A stretch of 6,882 nucleotides of DNA from assembly GCA_017526725.1 (NCBI GenBank), contig JAFXRA010000112.1, positions 1 through 6,882 on the forward strand. Reading direction: 5' to 3'. This document shows positions 6,412 through 6,882 of this stretch, one piece after another; within the stretch, counting starts at the first letter, position 1; each line of letters begins with the position of its first letter. The DNA comes from Candidatus Rifleibacteriota bacterium. Its GTDB lineage: Bacteria; Riflebacteria; Ozemobacteria; Ozemobacterales; Ozemobacteraceae. The position numbers and the translations under genes were made by a program. The notes below the pieces were generated by a model that made no database searches, was not told the origin of the DNA, and worked only from the letters and a program-made list of their open reading frames with translations.

Positions 6412-6494
6412 AAAAGCCGCCATTAAGATCTGCCCACAGTTTAGCTGGGGGAAGTGGCTGCCGTAGGCAGACGAAAGGGGTCTTATAATATAAG
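6412..6494. repeat. Hairpin-rich palindromic intergenic repeat (REP-like)
   Basis: Several stem-loops are packed in about 80 bp. CAG-TTTAG-CTG extends to CCC/GGG with one bulged A (6433-6450). CTGCC-GTA-GGCAG is perfect (6458-6470). Outer TAAGA (6424-6428) can pair with TCTTA (6481-6485), followed by CTTATA-A-TATAAG (6482-6494). It is visibly richer in G and C than its surroundings. The architecture recalls compact multi-hairpin intergenic repeats of gut Firmicutes; only one copy is in this window, so its repeated nature is inferred. Confidence 0.45.
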
Positions 6495-6573
6495 CTTTAC
6501 TCAATTATGTTGCCGTTCTCGTCGATGATGCCGAGATTTATATAGATGCAAGAGGTTAGAGCAAAAAGATTTG
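6495..6573. other. Intergenic filler between repeats, no credible gene
   Basis: The region 6263-6667 has no convincing gene. This part holds only short open frames in either direction. A - strand frame ending at the stop 6497-6499 reads LGIIDENGNIIE at its end, which looks protein-like but has no start or family match that I recognise. Confidence 0.4.
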
Positions 6574-6650
6574 CTGTAGAACTACAGACGAAAGACTTTG
6601 GACAAAGGAGTTGCTTGTCCAAAGTTGGGTTGCATATACGGTTTAATAAA
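6574..6650 (+). repeat. Direct repeat, copy B, with perfect stem-loops
   Basis: The part matching copy A starts at 6587. Here the stem is perfect: ACTTTGGACAA (6595-6605) pairs with TTGTCCAAAGT (6615-6625), an 11-bp stem around a 9-base loop. Just before it, CTGTAG-AA-CTACAG (6574-6587) is another short palindrome. Copies A and B lie in the same orientation about 240 bp apart, with the REP-like hairpin cluster between them. Copy B sits 18 bp beyond the stop of the membrane protein gene at the right edge, but lacks a clear U-tract for termination. Confidence 0.7.
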
Positions 6651-6667
6651 CATCAACAAAACAAAAA

Positions 6668-6882
6668 CTATTCTTCTTGTTTGATTAAATGAAGTATTCT
6701 AAGAAGTTTAACGAATAAATTAAGTATTAAGCTACTAGAATCTATTCTAAGATTTCCTCTTGGCGAACCATATTGGTTTGTATCTTTATTTCCTGGTATA
6801 CGAGAAAACAAGTAACCAGCCAATAGATTAAAAAATAAGAAAGAAATAGTAAGTATTACGCCTTCAATATTATAAAAAGAAT
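6668..6882 (-). CDS. Membrane protein, probably DUF805 family, C-terminal part only
   Basis: An open frame enters from the right edge and ends at TAG (6670-6668), giving 70 residues. It shows one hydrophobic helix (GVILTISFLFFNLLAGYLF), then RIPGNKDTNQYGSP, which resembles the 'PGxxGxNxYGP' motif found just after the last helix of many DUF805 proteins. A second hydrophobic stretch (LILNLFVKLLRILHLI) and a charged KQEE end follow. The family assignment rests on this short motif and is tentative. The start, the family's N-terminal motif and any promoter lie outside the window. If correct, it is the second DUF805 gene within 3 kb, in opposite orientation to the first. Confidence 0.55.
   Translation of the reverse strand, partial: SFYNIEGVILTISFLFFNLLAGYLFSRIPGNKDTNQYGSPRGNLRIDSSSLILNLFVKLLRILHLIKQEE

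Noticed and set aside
6346..6650. CRISPR-like array
   Set aside because: Only two diverged repeats occur, about 240 bp apart and with no regular spacer units; no cas gene is nearby.
6497..6660. - strand frame ending in LGIIDENGNIIE, possible gene relic
   Set aside because: The end looks protein-like, but the upstream part is simply translated repeat B, there is no start codon with an RBS, and no family is recognised.
6546..6692. 48-residue + strand frame across direct repeat copy B
   Set aside because: It has no ribosome-binding site, runs through a structured repeat and overlaps the end of the membrane protein gene on the other strand. Its composition is unconvincing.

Overview
The window is AT-rich bacterial DNA with six recognisable genes and one further fragment at the right edge. 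The intergenic spaces are unusually full of repeats. The gene content is flavin reductase, two FAD-dependent oxidoreductases of poorly characterised families, Hsp33, exonuclease III and DUF805 membrane proteins. This fits a low-GC, probably anaerobic or host-associated bacterium, but I cannot name a lineage. The hairpin-rich repeat near 6412-6494 recalls, by architecture only, intergenic repeats I associate with gut Firmicutes.

Left part (1-1727, + strand): the 3' part of a flavin reductase/flavoredoxin-like gene overlaps by 4 bp (ATGA) a complete HI0933/BaiN-type flavoprotein gene, so the two are probably co-transcribed. Middle (1754-3753): a COG2509-type FAD-dependent oxidoreductase gene on the - strand converges on the HI0933 gene. 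It lies between two same-orientation copies of a short non-coding, MITE-like element. The copy upstream of the gene (3568-3753) looks complete: 186 bp, 19-bp perfect terminal inverted repeats, a possible 3-bp target duplication and a long internal hairpin. The copy downstream (1754-1896) has lost its right end and stops exactly at the gene's stop codon.

Right-centre (3954-6229): a DUF805 membrane protein gene (+) converges on a - strand operon, hslO-xthA, whose genes also overlap by 4 bp (ATGA). A strong hairpin at 4503-4546, symmetrical enough to act in both directions, separates them. hslO and xthA are both protective functions: a redox-switched chaperone and a DNA-repair nuclease. A promoter candidate (TTGTAT-17-TATAAT) and a 10-bp inverted repeat enclosing the hslO start site sit at the head of this operon.

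Right end (6263-6882): about 400 bp without a credible gene holds a pair of about 64-bp direct repeats with stem-loop potential, flanking a compact hairpin-rich palindromic repeat. After that comes the C-terminal 70 codons of a - strand membrane protein that reads like a second DUF805 protein. I see no phage, CRISPR, toxin-antitoxin or defence genes. The most notable part of the window is the non-coding mobile-repeat content around ordinary housekeeping genes.
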